This document shows positions 21,929 to 31,619 of a stretch of DNA of 64,000 bases, piece by piece (position 1 is the first letter of the stretch; each line of letters starts with the position of its first letter). The stretch comes from Flavobacteriales bacterium (GTDB lineage Bacteria; Bacteroidota; Bacteroidia; CAIKAF01), in assembly GCA_026418175.1 (NCBI GenBank), contig JAOABX010000008.1, forward strand, positions 1 through 64,000. Reading direction: 5' to 3'. Made by a program: the position numbers and the translations under genes. The notes beneath the pieces are model-generated. The model made no database searches and had not been told where the DNA came from. It saw only the letters and a list, made by a program, of their open reading frames with translations.

Positions 21929-22626
21929 GTGCAACGGAATCCTTTTTACAGGAAATCAAAGAACGTTTATACCACTTTACTTGGAGCCCTTCCCGGGTCA
22001 TGGCGTATATTACCATTATTTATATAGTAGGATTAATTGGATTGTCTTTGCCCATTACCCGTCCGTTGTTTGTGTTTTTGGTACCTTTTAATATTTTGAT
22101 GTCTGTTGGATTACTTTTATTGTTTCATTCGCCGTGGAATTGGCAGTTTGTAGCGGTAATGGCCGGTATCGGTGTAGCTGGTTTTTTCGCAGAATACTTG
22201 GGGGTGCAAACTGGTTTATTATTCGGTTCGTACCATTACAAAGGAGGACTAGGAACCAAATGGTTAAGTATTCCGTTGATATTAGCCCCCAATTGGATGT
22301 ATATGATTTATACTACTGGATACATCGCTCAGCGCTTTTTTTCAAATTATGTTGTAAGAATAATTGTAGGAGCGATGCTCATGGTTGTGTATGATCTTTT
22401 TTTAGAACCCTCGGCTATGGAGTATCATTTTTGGCAGTGGGAAACGGGGTATGTCCCTCTACAGAATTATGTAGGCTGGCTAGGCATATCATTATTGTTT
22501 CAGGCAGTTTTTCAATGGTTTGTACCTTCGCTGTATAATAAGATAGCCATTGGTATTTACATCATACAATTTCTTTTTTTTGTATCACTTTTTGTAATAA
22601 ACATTTTAAAATCTATTGCTTTTTAG
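21925..22626 (+). CDS. cruF: Carotenoid 1'-hydratase, CruF type
   Basis: Integral membrane protein of 233 residues with about seven hydrophobic segments and the CruF/DUF422 features: FFAEYLGVQTGLLFGSYHY and a polar loop VVYDLFLEPSAMEYHFW. CruF hydrates the psi-end of carotenoids at C-1'. With CrtD this gives the 1'-hydroxy-3',4'-didehydro end of pigments such as myxol, saproxanthin or flexixanthin types; which pigment is made cannot be read here. The ATG overlaps the crtD stop (ATGA). Other crt genes (crtB, crtY, crtZ) are absent from the window. Confidence 0.82.
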   Translation: MSATESFLQEIKERLYHFTWSPSRVMAYITIIYIVGLIGLSLPITRPLFVFLVPFNILMSVGLLLLFHSPWNWQFVAVMAGIGVAGFFAEYLGVQTGLLFGSYHYKGGLGTKWLSIPLILAPNWMYMIYTTGYIAQRFFSNYVVRIIVGAMLMVVYDLFLEPSAMEYHFWQWETGYVPLQNYVGWLGISLLFQAVFQWFVPSLYNKIAIGIYIIQFLFFVSLFVINILKSIAF

Positions 22627-22644
22627 TTAAAAAGGCTATTTTTG
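22616..22644 (+). promoter_or_regulatory. sigma-A type promoter for the OmpA-family gene
   Basis: TTG at 22616-22618, 18 bases of spacer, then TATTTTTG at 22637-22644. This is the most complete -33/-7 pair seen in the window. The -33 lies inside the end of cruF. The 5' untranslated region would be about 70 bases. Confidence 0.6.
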
Positions 22645-22722
22645 TCATTTAAGATACGCTTTTAAAGCTGTATCGTGAGATTGTGTGTATATAAATAATT
22701 GATTTAACCAACGATAAAACTT

Positions 22723-24774
22723 ATGCAATTAAAAAAGTACATCGTTTTTACCCTGGTATTTGCTTTTACAGGAACCCTTACCTGGTCACAATGCAACAGC
22801 CCGATTACTGCAAAAGCTGACTATGCTTACACTACCAATTCATTTTTTCAGGCTATTGAATTGTATGAAAAGGCATTGAAAAAAGTTAAAAAAGACAAGG
22901 GGCTTAAATTTTGTATTCAATATACAGTGGCTAAGTGTTACCTAAAACTGAATGATTATAAAAAAGCAGAAGCCCAGTTTAAAAAAATTATGAAGGGCGA
23001 AGTTTCAGAAGCCATGGCATATTATCAGTATGGAATGTTGCTCAAAAACCAAGGACGTTATGAAGAGGCCAAAGTACAGTTTGAAAAATATGTGCAAAAA
23101 GTACCCGATGATTACAAAGGCAAAGAAGCGGTAACATCCTGCGAAAATGCAATCAAATGGATTAATGATCCTACGTGTTATCAGGTTGAAAATGTAAAGG
23201 CCTTTAATACCAAGAGTTGGGAATTTTCTCCAATTTATGCAAACAAAAAACAAACCCAGTTGTATTTTACCTCCAATCGTGAAAAATCCATGGGTAAAGA
23301 AAGCCCAATATGGGGAATGGCAAATGAAGATTTTTGGGTATCAAACAAAGACAAATCCGGCAAATGGTCCACACCAACAGGAGTTCCCATACTAAGTACA
23401 ACGTTTAGTGAAGGTGCCGGTGTGTTTGATGCTAAGTACAGTACTTTATATTTTACTCGTTGTTTTGGGGATAAGAAAAATGGATCAGGTTGCCAGATTT
23501 ACAGCGCACGTCGTCAGGGACCTGATAAGTGGAATGAACCAGTGAAATTAGAACTTGCTCCTGATTCATTTACTACCGGACATCCGGCCCTAACACCCGA
23601 CGGTAAATACATGATATTTTCATCCAATATGCCAGGTGGCGAAGGTGGTATGGATTTATGGATTGCAGAATATAGTAAGAAAGAAAAAACCTTCGTAAAT
23701 CCTAAAAATCTTGGCCCTTCTATAAATTCTTTTTTTGAAGAAGTGTATCCTTTTGTAAAAGAAGACGGTAAATTGTATTTTTCTTCAAACCGTCCTTCAG
23801 GCATGGGAGGATTGGATATATACAAGTGCGATAAAAAAGGGGAGTTGCAATGGGGTAAACCTGAAAATATGATGTATCCCATGAATTCAGAAGGTGATGA
23901 TTTTGGAATTGTTTTCGAGGCTGGAAAAGAAGCCGGATTTCTAACTTCCAATCGTAAAGGAGGAAAGGGATTTGACGATATTTATGCTTTTACCATTCCT
24001 AAAGCAACTATTACTTTAAGTGGAACAGTGCGTGATAAAGATACCAAAGCTGTAATTCCGGATGCAACTGTTACTTTTGAGGATTCACAAGGTAATAAGT
24101 TTGAAACGAAAACGGATGCTACCGGTTATTATAAAAAGGAAATTCCTTTTGGCGCTGCTTATGATATGACGGCCAGTAAGAAAGATTATTATAACGATAT
24201 TAACAGGGCTTCGACCATGGGATTAGATCCACTAAAAACATGTAAAGACACCACCATTGTAGCCGATTTTTACTTGAAAACTCAAAAAGTGGATTTGGAG
24301 TTTGAAATTCAGTTTGTGTTTGACAAAGCCGAGTGGTTTAAAGAATATAATGATACACTAAACAAAATTATTGTTATTCTGAAAGATAACCCTACCATGG
24401 TTGCCGAATTAGGAGCTCATACGGATGCTCGCGGTAACGATAAATATAATGAGGATTTGGCGCAACGTCGTGCCAATGCCGTTGTAAAATATCTGGTGGA
24501 TAATGGAATTGATCCCAAACGCCTTCAGGCTAAAGGATATGGAGAGTCTCAACCTCGTACCTTGCAGCGTGATATGAAAGGTGCTGAGTCAGGATATATT
24601 TTCCCCAAAGGTACCGTACTGACTGAAGAATATATTAACAGTTTGAAGAAAGAGGAAAACGGAGAAAAGAAATTTGAAGATGCGCATCGTTTGAACCGTC
24701 GTGTAACGGTGAAGAAGATCAGCGACGATTATAAACCACCGGTGAAGAAAGAAGAGAAAGAAGACGGAGAATAG
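22723..24774 (+). CDS. OmpA-family protein with TPR, beta-propeller and CRD (PorE-like)
   Basis: Envelope protein of 683 residues with a signal peptide (about 1-22). Domains in order: TPR repeats (about 30-150), PD40/WD40-like beta-propeller repeats (about 165-430, with YFTSNRE and MIFSSNMPGGEGGMDLW), a carboxypeptidase-regulatory-like domain (about 430-520, LSGTVRDKDTK) and a C-terminal OmpA domain that binds peptidoglycan (GAHTDARGNDKYNEDLAQRR). This layout is that of PorE, which ties the type IX secretion machine to the cell wall, though other OmpA proteins of the phylum share it. The tail is Lys/Glu-rich. It has its own promoter and terminator. Confidence 0.85.
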   Translation: MQLKKYIVFTLVFAFTGTLTWSQCNSPITAKADYAYTTNSFFQAIELYEKALKKVKKDKGLKFCIQYTVAKCYLKLNDYKKAEAQFKKIMKGEVSEAMAYYQYGMLLKNQGRYEEAKVQFEKYVQKVPDDYKGKEAVTSCENAIKWINDPTCYQVENVKAFNTKSWEFSPIYANKKQTQLYFTSNREKSMGKESPIWGMANEDFWVSNKDKSGKWSTPTGVPILSTTFSEGAGVFDAKYSTLYFTRCFGDKKNGSGCQIYSARRQGPDKWNEPVKLELAPDSFTTGHPALTPDGKYMIFSSNMPGGEGGMDLWIAEYSKKEKTFVNPKNLGPSINSFFEEVYPFVKEDGKLYFSSNRPSGMGGLDIYKCDKKGELQWGKPENMMYPMNSEGDDFGIVFEAGKEAGFLTSNRKGGKGFDDIYAFTIPKATITLSGTVRDKDTKAVIPDATVTFEDSQGNKFETKTDATGYYKKEIPFGAAYDMTASKKDYYNDINRASTMGLDPLKTCKDTTIVADFYLKTQKVDLEFEIQFVFDKAEWFKEYNDTLNKIIVILKDNPTMVAELGAHTDARGNDKYNEDLAQRRANAVVKYLVDNGIDPKRLQAKGYGESQPRTLQRDMKGAESGYIFPKGTVLTEEYINSLKKEENGEKKFEDAHRLNRRVTVKKISDDYKPPVKKEEKEDGE

Positions 24775-24791
24775 TTTTTAATTAAATAATG

Positions 24792-24825
24792 AAAGAGCAT
24801 CCTGTATGCAGGATGCTCTTTTTTT
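24792..24825 (+). terminator. intrinsic terminator after the OmpA-family gene
   Basis: A perfect 13-pair stem (24792-24804 with 24809-24821) with a TATG loop, then T residues to 24825. Confidence 0.92.
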
Positions 24826-24839
24826 ATACGATATAAACC

Positions 24840-26006
24840 ATGGATACAAAATACGAGAAAAGAGGAGTTTCAGCCGATAAATCAGAAGTGCATCAGGCTA
24901 TAAAAAATTTGGATAAAGGGATTTTTCCAAATGCCTTTTGCAAAATCTTGCCGGATATTGTAGCTAATGATCCGGACTATTGCAACATTATGCATGCAGA
25001 TACAGCCGGTACCAAAACCTCGCTAGCATACATTTATTGGCGAGAAACGGGAGATAATAGTGTTTGGAAAGGAATTATTCAAGATTCCATTGTAATGAAC
25101 CTCGATGATATGGCATGTGCAGGAATTACCAATCATATCATTCTTTCAAGCACAATTGGTAGAAATAAAAATAAAATTCCAGGCGAAGTTTTAATACATT
25201 TAATTGAAGGAACACGGTATTTTATTCAAAAAATGGAAGCGCATGGAATTAGCCTCACGTTAGCAGGAGGTGAAACCGCTGATGTTGGAGACATTGTTCG
25301 AACGCTCGATGTAGGTTTTACAGCATTTGCACGTATCCCACGAAGTGAAGTGCTAGATATTCAGATACAACCTGGAGATGTAATTGTGGGATTTGCTTCC
25401 TTCGGACAAGCAGTGTATGAAGATGAGTACAACGGAGGCATGGGAAGTAATGGACTTACTTCTGCCCGCCACGATGTTTTTTCGCATGAATATTTTACAA
25501 AATATCCTGAAAGTTTTGACCCTGAAGTAGATGAATCGTTGGTGTATGCAGGTAATTTAAAATTAACTGACATTGAGCCAGAAACCGGAATTACTTATGG
25601 CAAATTGGTACTTTCTCCCACTCGAACATATCTACCACTCATTCACCAGCTTCTGCAAAAATACCGGAGCCATATTCATGGAATTATTCATTGCACCGGA
25701 GGAGCTCAAACGAAAGTAATGAAGTTTGTGAATAATATACACGTGATAAAAGATAACTTGTTTCCTATTCCTCCGCTTTTTAAAACGATTATGGAACAGG
25801 CCAATACAGAACCCCGTGAATTATACAAAGTATTTAATATGGGCCATCGGCTTGAGGTTTATACTTCTGCCGATGTTGCTTCAGCCATGATAAAATTGGC
25901 CGCAACGTTTGGTATAGATGCTCAGGTAATAGGCCGATGCGAAGCTTCTGATAAAAAGAAACTAACCATTCAGTCTGAATTAGGTGAATTTGTTTACGAA
26001 GATTAA
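24840..26006 (+). CDS. purM: Phosphoribosylformylglycinamidine cyclo-ligase
   Basis: ATP-dependent closure of the imidazole ring in purine synthesis (FGAM to AIR). The 388-residue product shows the PurM/AIR synthase fold: [17 protein letters not shown] at the N-terminus, [29 protein letters not shown] and [14 protein letters not shown]. It is somewhat longer than the E. coli enzyme (345), as in other Bacteroidota. The ATG lies 14 bases after the preceding terminator and no promoter element is evident. The stop TAATG shares a base with prfA, so the two are coupled. Confidence 0.93.
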   Translation: MDTKYEKRGVSADKSEVHQAIKNLDKGIFPNAFCKILPDIVANDPDYCNIMHADTAGTKTSLAYIYWRETGDNSVWKGIIQDSIVMNLDDMACAGITNHIILSSTIGRNKNKIPGEVLIHLIEGTRYFIQKMEAHGISLTLAGGETADVGDIVRTLDVGFTAFARIPRSEVLDIQIQPGDVIVGFASFGQAVYEDEYNGGMGSNGLTSARHDVFSHEYFTKYPESFDPEVDESLVYAGNLKLTDIEPETGITYGKLVLSPTRTYLPLIHQLLQKYRSHIHGIIHCTGGAQTKVMKFVNNIHVIKDNLFPIPPLFKTIMEQANTEPRELYKVFNMGHRLEVYTSADVASAMIKLAATFGIDAQVIGRCEASDKKKLTIQSELGEFVYED

Positions 26007-27091
26007 TGATGAACGATATGCTGGAAAAATTGGAAATGATTTACAAACGATGGGAAGATTTGGCTGAACGTCTTTCTGACCCAGAGCTAATCGCCAACGT
26101 AAAAGAATTTGTAAAGGTCAATAAAGAATACAAAGACCTTCAGCCCATTGTTGATGCATATAAAAAATACAAAACCATTTGCGCAAACATTGAATCTGCC
26201 AAACAAGTTCTGGAAACCGAAAAAGACGAAGAATTTAGAAGTTTAGCCAAAATGGAACTTGACGAATTATTGCCTGCTAAAGAAAAAATGGAAGAAGAAA
26301 TACGAATCTTGCTCATTCCAAAAGACCCGCAGGATAGTAAGAATGCCATCTTAGAAATTCGTGCCGGTACGGGAGGTGACGAGGCTAGTATTTTTGCCGG
26401 CGATTTATTGCGAATGTATTTAAAATATGCTGAAAAAAAAGGATGGAAAACCAATATACTTTCTGAAAGTGAAGGAACAGTGGGTGGATACAAAGAAGTG
26501 GTAGTAGAAATTGAGGGGCAGGATGTATATGGAACCCTGAAATTTGAAAGTGGGGTACACCGGGTACAACGCGTGCCTGATACCGAAGCCAGTGGAAGAG
26601 TCCATACCAGTGCAGCCACTGTGGCGGTATTGCCCGAAGCCGACGAAGTGGATTTTGAATTGAAAGAATCGGATGTAAAAATGGATACAGCCCGCAGTGG
26701 TGGAGCCGGTGGTCAGAATGTAAATAAAGTGGAAACAAAGGTAATTCTTACCCACATACCCACCGGAACTGTGGTGATGTGCCAAACAGAGCGTACCCAG
26801 CTTAAAAATCGTGAAAAAGCAATGAATATGTTGCGAACCAAACTCTATGAGGAAGAAGTTCGTAAACAAGAGGAAGCCATTGCCAGAAAGCGTAAAACAT
26901 TGGTTAGTACCGGTGACCGCAGTGCAAAAATTAGAACTTACAATTATCCGCAAGGCCGTGTTACTGACCACCGTATCGGATTAACCGTGTATAATTTACA
27001 CGATGTGATGAATGGCGATCTGCAAGAGTTTATTGATGCCTTACAGTTTGCAGAAAATGCTGAAAAATTGAAAGAAGGAGCTACTGTTTAG
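26006..27091 (+). CDS. prfA: Peptide chain release factor 1
   Basis: Class I release factor that reads UAA and UAG and triggers peptide release. The 361-residue protein has the catalytic GGQ loop ([11 protein letters not shown]) and the RF1-type PxT codon-reading motif, here PDT in [12 protein letters not shown], instead of the SPF of RF2. Full length, no frameshift. It overlaps purM by one base and pyrF follows after 18 bases. A second ATG three bases in (26009) is equally possible as the start. No hemK/prmC is beside it. Confidence 0.96.
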   Translation: MMNDMLEKLEMIYKRWEDLAERLSDPELIANVKEFVKVNKEYKDLQPIVDAYKKYKTICANIESAKQVLETEKDEEFRSLAKMELDELLPAKEKMEEEIRILLIPKDPQDSKNAILEIRAGTGGDEASIFAGDLLRMYLKYAEKKGWKTNILSESEGTVGGYKEVVVEIEGQDVYGTLKFESGVHRVQRVPDTEASGRVHTSAATVAVLPEADEVDFELKESDVKMDTARSGGAGGQNVNKVETKVILTHIPTGTVVMCQTERTQLKNREKAMNMLRTKLYEEEVRKQEEAIARKRKTLVSTGDRSAKIRTYNYPQGRVTDHRIGLTVYNLHDVMNGDLQEFIDALQFAENAEKLKEGATV

Positions 27092-27109
27092 AAAAATAAT
27101 AATGTGTAA

Positions 27110-27913
27110 ATGAATAAGCAACAACTTATAGCAACCATTCGGCAACGAAAAAGTTTTCTTTGTGTAGGGTTGGATAGCGATATTCAAAAAATACCTTCTT
27201 TTTTATTGCAAACAGAAGACCCAGTGTTTGAATTTAATCGGCGTATTATTGATGCTACCCGTGATTATTGCGTAGCCTATAAACTCAATACAGCTTTTTA
27301 CGAATCGTTGGGAGCTGATGGTTGGCGCATTATGGATAAAACTTTTCATTATATAGGCAAATCACATTTTACCATTGCCGACGCCAAACGGGGCGATATT
27401 GGGAATACTTGTGATATGTATGCACGGGCTTTTTTTGAGCAGATGCAATGCAATGCAATTACACTATCTCCTTATATGGGGCGTGATTCAGTAGAATCTT
27501 TTTTGAAATATCCCGAAAAATTTTCAATTGTGTTGGGTTTGACATCCAATCCAAGTGCAAAGGATTTTCAATACCTGCTGTTGCAAGATGATAAAATGTT
27601 GTATAAGCATATTATTCAAACAGCAGCTACTTGGGGAACATCAGATAATATGATGTTTGTAGTTGGTGCAACCCGGGCAGAGTGGTTAAGAGAAATTCGG
27701 GCTATTACTCCAAATCATTTTCTGTTGGTACCGGGAGTTGGAGCACAGGGTGGTTCGCTGGAAGAAGTGGTAAAGTATGGGATGAACGAGGAAGTAGGAT
27801 TGCTTGTTAATTCCAGCCGGGCAATTATTTATGCATCTTCAGACAATGATTTTGACACAAGAGCAGCAGAAGAGGCTGCCAAGTTGCAGCAGGAAATGAT
27901 GCAATGGATATAA
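27110..27913 (+). CDS. pyrF: Orotidine 5'-phosphate decarboxylase
   Basis: Last step of UMP synthesis. The 267-residue enzyme belongs to the longer type 2 family. The catalytic D-x-K-x-x-D lies in IADAKRGDIGNT, and the substrate-binding segments CVGLDSD, ITLSPYMGRDS and VPGVGAQGG are present. It is probably the last gene of purM-prfA-pyrF. After the stop comes a GC-rich inverted-repeat element, not a simple terminator. Confidence 0.94.
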   Translation: MNKQQLIATIRQRKSFLCVGLDSDIQKIPSFLLQTEDPVFEFNRRIIDATRDYCVAYKLNTAFYESLGADGWRIMDKTFHYIGKSHFTIADAKRGDIGNTCDMYARAFFEQMQCNAITLSPYMGRDSVESFLKYPEKFSIVLGLTSNPSAKDFQYLLLQDDKMLYKHIIQTAATWGTSDNMMFVVGATRAEWLREIRAITPNHFLLVPGVGAQGGSLEEVVKYGMNEEVGLLVNSSRAIIYASSDNDFDTRAAEEAAKLQQEMMQWI

Positions 27914-27946
27914 TTATCTTCTACTTTTATTAGAACTGAATCATAG

Positions 27947-28257
27947 ATGATGCTGCTAAAGCGGCTGTCCGTTACAAGTACTCAGGCCAGCCACAGGTTG
28001 CTAAGTGGGCAGTCAGTATCTTCCTGCCGTCAGCTCTGCTGCCCACAGCATCATGGGCTTAGTCTTTGGGAACTTTTCACTTTCATCCGTAGCAGAAAAA
28101 AATATACAAAGCATTGAGGCAGCGGGTGAAGCGGTATGTAGCATAGGGTGCAAATTAGCTGCACTTAGGCGAGCAGGCGACTGGCAATAAGCCCGCACAG
28201 CCTTAGTGCAGCTTGTTTGCAAATAAGCTACATAGGAGCGGAACACGCGGTTGCCTC
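27947..28257. repeat. GC-rich structured element of unknown type
   Basis: About 310 bases between the convergent ends of pyrF and a minus-strand gene. They are clearly richer in G and C than the surroundings and consist of nested inverted repeats: ATGATGCTG (27947-27955) with CAGCATCAT (28046-28054); GTGGGCAG (from about 28006) with CTGCCCAC; and a long imperfect hairpin of about 33 bases per arm (28135-28168 with 28203-28234), extended by GAGGCAGC (28116-28123) with GTTGCCTC (28250-28257). Open frames cross it on both strands, but none has a plausible product. It may be a dispersed repeat, a MITE-like element or a structured RNA. I do not recognise it. Confidence 0.55.
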
Positions 28258-28300
28258 CCACAAATAATTAAATACACAGACAACTAATGTGGGGATAATT

Positions 28301-28864
28301 TTAGTTGCTCTTAATATTAATAGTTTTGTTTAACAAGCGGATTAATTTGTCTGTTTCTTCATCTGATAACTGTAATCCAAACCGGTATTCATCTTTCTTT
28401 TCGCCAAATGCAATGCAGCCTCCAGTTACTACCCAAAAAGAGTTGTAGAAGGCCGCATTGATGCTGCCCGGTTTTTCGTCAACTTTTCGAAATGGATTTT
28501 TTCCTTTGGCAACAAAATGATGAGGTTTACCGGCTTTACCATGAATATCCCTTCGAATCATGAACTTGTTATTGTTAATGTATATTACTTCCGTACCATA
28601 TTTTCTAAAGTAATAAGCATAAGCAATGCGATAGGCAAAATACGCCCAGAAAAACAAATAAATTACCATGAATAATTTTTCGTCGCTGCTGTATCCAGGA
28701 AAAAAAAGCTGGGAAATAATGATGATACCTGCCGTGAACCATAACAACAGCCAAATTTGAAGAAGCCGAATTTTTTTTTTGTCTTTGGGTGACGTAGCTC
28801 GGATATAAACTGTTAAATCATCGTCAGTTCGCTTAAATGCAATACGGTCGCTAAGATGTTCCAT
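28301..28864 (-). CDS. Hypothetical membrane protein
   Basis: 187 residues. Two adjacent hydrophobic segments (about 36-54, LLLWFTAGIIIISQLFF, and 63-85) form a hairpin, with soluble ends on both sides. The C-terminal half (about 90-180) is charged and looks beta-rich, ending in LSDEETDKLIRLLNK; it may be a PH-like domain, but this is a guess. It starts four bases after the stop of the subtilisin-like protease gene, so it is probably the second gene of that transcript. I recognise no family. Confidence 0.7.
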   Translation of the reverse strand: MEHLSDRIAFKRTDDDLTVYIRATSPKDKKKIRLLQIWLLLWFTAGIIIISQLFFPGYSSDEKLFMVIYLFFWAYFAYRIAYAYYFRKYGTEVIYINNNKFMIRRDIHGKAGKPHHFVAKGKNPFRKVDEKPGSINAAFYNSFWVVTGGCIAFGEKKDEYRFGLQLSDEETDKLIRLLNKTINIKSN

Positions 28865-28868
28865 GAAA

Positions 28869-31577
28869 TTATTGTTTAATGAATTGCCAAGTAGTTATAC
28901 CTTCTTGATGTTTTACCGAGAGCAAATATATACCGTTAGTCAGTGAGCTAACATCGAGGCGAATGATTTGTTCTGAAACTGGTTGTTTTTGTACCATTAC
29001 TTGGCGACCAGAAATTTCATGAATCATGATAAGTAATTCATCGGATGCTGTAAGCTGATATCCATTAATCAATAATTCAGAAGTTGCAGGATTTGGGTAA
29101 ACTTTGGGTTTTGGGCTGTTCAATTGTTCAGCCATTCCGGTATAACAATCATCAATAGACATTCCGGCATGTATGGCATAGGCCCTTCTGCTTACGGCAT
29201 GATTAGGCCCTAAGGCAGAAACGCTAAACCAATTTTCTTCAGGGGGACCTTGCAAAGTTAGCCATAATTGACTTTGGGGGGTGGTAGTAACTGAATCCAT
29301 ATAAAAATTACCAAGCTTATATACAATATATCCCCAAGCATTGGGTACATCAGGCCAGTCTAATAGTATATTTTCATCACAAATACTATCTATTTTTAAT
29401 GAATCTGCTGTTGGCATTACAGAAAAAAAAGAATCTGAAACATCATTCAATGTATCTTGTTCAATGCGAATAAGGTATTTTCCGCTTGGGGTATTGGGTA
29501 CTGTCCAATCAAAATATCGCTGGGTGGAAGAAATATTGTTTTGGATGAATTGCCAGGTAATTCCACCGTTTGAAGAATAGCTAAGCTGAAAATCAGAAGA
29601 TAGACTGTTGTATGCATCCCAGCGAATACGAGCTATTTCACCGGGTACCCATTGTTCTGAACCGGTTGGGTGTGTAAGCACTAATTCGTTTTGAACGAAT
29701 TCATATACTATAACAAATGCCTGTTTTTCAAAAGGAATATGTGTACCGGATACACGAAGGTTCCAAATGCCTGGTTGAGGATTGATGACAGTGATTTGTT
29801 CAACATTGTTTAACGTATCAATTTGCCGTGTGGCTGGTTGTTGAAGTTGGGTAGCATTGGGTGTACTGTTTAAAACCCAGGGTAGATAAGTTAGTGAAGA
29901 GGGATTGGTTAATTCGAGGTCTAAATTATTTACCAAGGCGTATTGGCTTAATACCGAAGCAGGTATATCATTCCAATACAACATCACCCGTAATTCATAG
30001 GTTCCAGGAGGTACGATAAGAAATGTATCAATCACTTGTCCATGTGCTATAGAATCTTCCCAATAATTGCCTTGCTCCAAGAGTTGGTAAGCTCTTCGGG
30101 CATTCACACGTCCAAATCCAAATTGAAAATCGGGGCCATGATTCCCCAAATCATCGCAGGTGTTTAATAAGGCAGCTTTTATTAGAGCTGATGAAGGCAA
30201 ATTATTTCCATGTAAATTTTTATATCCTTCATACAACAAGGCCAAAGTGCCCGCCACACCCGGACAGGCATGCGAACTTCCTGATTTCATTACATAGTTG
30301 TTTTCTTCCGGGTAGTCGGTGGTTGAAATAACATTTGTACCCACAGCTACACACTCTGGTTTAATTCTTCCATCGGTGGCTGGCCCTCGTGAACTGCTGC
30401 CAACCAGTAAATCGCCGTTAGTAACATTGCCCACAGAAATTACATTTTTGGCTTGTTTGTGGCCTCCGGTAATGGTGCCCCAACTATTTCCTGCACCAAA
30501 TCCACAATTGTTATTTCCAGTATTTCCGGCTGAAAATACATGCATCAATGAAGGATAATCGGTAATTTGCTGGTCCATTAATTGAGCAAAAGCAGTATAT
30601 CCGGCATTGCAGCCATCGCTTTGCGAAGTAGAAGTAATGGTGATTTGTTCATTTACATAAGCATTAGGGAAATCAAATAATGCCAGCCCACTGGAAGGAT
30701 TGGTAGTGTAAGTATGTACTTTTAAAAATGCTCCGGGAGCCATGCCTGCATAGCGTGGATCTCGGTTACCGGCTCCAATTAATGTGCCGGCGATATGATT
30801 AGCGTGATCTATAAAAGCAGGTGAAGGAGTAGCCGCTGTTTGGTCGGTACGGTTTTTATAATCAATATGTAGCCCCACGTCGCCATCGTCATTTAACATC
30901 ATTCGAATACCTTGCCCGGTTAAAGGGAGTCCACTATTATTTTGATGTTGCAATACGTTAGTGCGTAGGCTGTTTTTAGCTTCATCATTTTCATCGGAAT
31001 GTTTTTGGGGCGCAATATCCACATAATAGATGAAAGGAGATTGGATGACAGAATAAAAATCATGTTTGGGTATTTTTACATACAATCCATGTATGGCATC
31101 AATTCTACCAAGTATTTGCATCGAAGGATATGCCTGTTTGAATATTCTTTGAATGCTGTCTAATAAAACATCAGGTCGAATATGAATCCAGTATTCTCCA
31201 TTGAACTGGTGCTCCTCAGTAATAAGTGAACTTATCTTGTACTCGGTTTTAAAGGGTAGGAGAAATTGGATACCGGCTTGCAATAATTTTTTCTTTTGTA
31301 GGCTGTCGGTTGAAATTGCCACCAAGTATGTGTTTTTTGAAAGGTATTGTAGCGGTTGTAATCCGGCTATTGATTTATTGATTTGGGAAAAGGCAATAAA
31401 ATCAGCAAACTGAACGATATAAAGTTGGTCTGTTTGTAGTTGATCACTATTAAACAATAGATTTTCAGATTGTATCAAAGCAGGTGCTAATAGATGATTT
31501 TTTAAATAGATGGGATGCTGCCCAAAACTGACAATAAGTAAATAAAAAAATACTAACAATGTTGTAAAACATTTCAT
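28869..31577 (-). CDS. S8 family serine protease with T9SS sorting domain
   Basis: Secreted subtilase of about 902 residues. After a signal peptide and an N-terminal prodomain-like region (to about 190) comes the catalytic domain. The Asp is in LNDDGDVG (about 230-233), the His in DHANHIAGT (about 261), the oxyanion Asn in FSAGNTGNN (about 352) and the Ser in SGSSHACPG (about 435), so it should be active. A P-domain-like beta region, a fibronectin-like region (HPTGSEQWVPGE) and a type A T9SS C-terminal domain (PKVYPNPATSELLINGY) follow. The reading frame has a TTG at 31586; ATG 31577 is preferred. Confidence 0.9.
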   Translation of the reverse strand: MKCFTTLLVFFYLLIVSFGQHPIYLKNHLLAPALIQSENLLFNSDQLQTDQLYIVQFADFIAFSQINKSIAGLQPLQYLSKNTYLVAISTDSLQKKKLLQAGIQFLLPFKTEYKISSLITEEHQFNGEYWIHIRPDVLLDSIQRIFKQAYPSMQILGRIDAIHGLYVKIPKHDFYSVIQSPFIYYVDIAPQKHSDENDEAKNSLRTNVLQHQNNSGLPLTGQGIRMMLNDDGDVGLHIDYKNRTDQTAATPSPAFIDHANHIAGTLIGAGNRDPRYAGMAPGAFLKVHTYTTNPSSGLALFDFPNAYVNEQITITSTSQSDGCNAGYTAFAQLMDQQITDYPSLMHVFSAGNTGNNNCGFGAGNSWGTITGGHKQAKNVISVGNVTNGDLLVGSSSRGPATDGRIKPECVAVGTNVISTTDYPEENNYVMKSGSSHACPGVAGTLALLYEGYKNLHGNNLPSSALIKAALLNTCDDLGNHGPDFQFGFGRVNARRAYQLLEQGNYWEDSIAHGQVIDTFLIVPPGTYELRVMLYWNDIPASVLSQYALVNNLDLELTNPSSLTYLPWVLNSTPNATQLQQPATRQIDTLNNVEQITVINPQPGIWNLRVSGTHIPFEKQAFVIVYEFVQNELVLTHPTGSEQWVPGEIARIRWDAYNSLSSDFQLSYSSNGGITWQFIQNNISSTQRYFDWTVPNTPSGKYLIRIEQDTLNDVSDSFFSVMPTADSLKIDSICDENILLDWPDVPNAWGYIVYKLGNFYMDSVTTTPQSQLWLTLQGPPEENWFSVSALGPNHAVSRRAYAIHAGMSIDDCYTGMAEQLNSPKPKVYPNPATSELLINGYQLTASDELLIMIHEISGRQVMVQKQPVSEQIIRLDVSSLTNGIYLLSVKHQEGITTWQFIKQ

Positions 31578-31592
31578 ACAAGCCAATCGTAA

Positions 31593-31604
31593 TGTAAATT
31601 TACA
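31593..31604. promoter_or_regulatory. 12-base perfect palindrome between divergent genes
   Basis: TGTAAATTTACA, in the 42-base gap between the subtilase gene (minus) and the unknown secreted protein (plus). It is placed as an operator for a dimeric regulator might be. No promoter consensus was seen on either strand here. Confidence 0.4.
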
Positions 31605-31619
31605 AAAAACTATAGTGCT

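Noticed and set aside
26006-27091. PDT instead of PAT in release factor 1
   Set aside because: The RF1 motif is PxT, and the middle residue varies among bacteria; it does not imply a recoded stop codon, and TGA, TAA and TAG all end genes here.
28005-28261. Open frames on both strands (28005-28190 plus, 28013-28261 minus) inside the structured element
   Set aside because: They overlap each other, have no ribosome binding site, and follow from the GC-rich hairpins; composition does not look like a protein.
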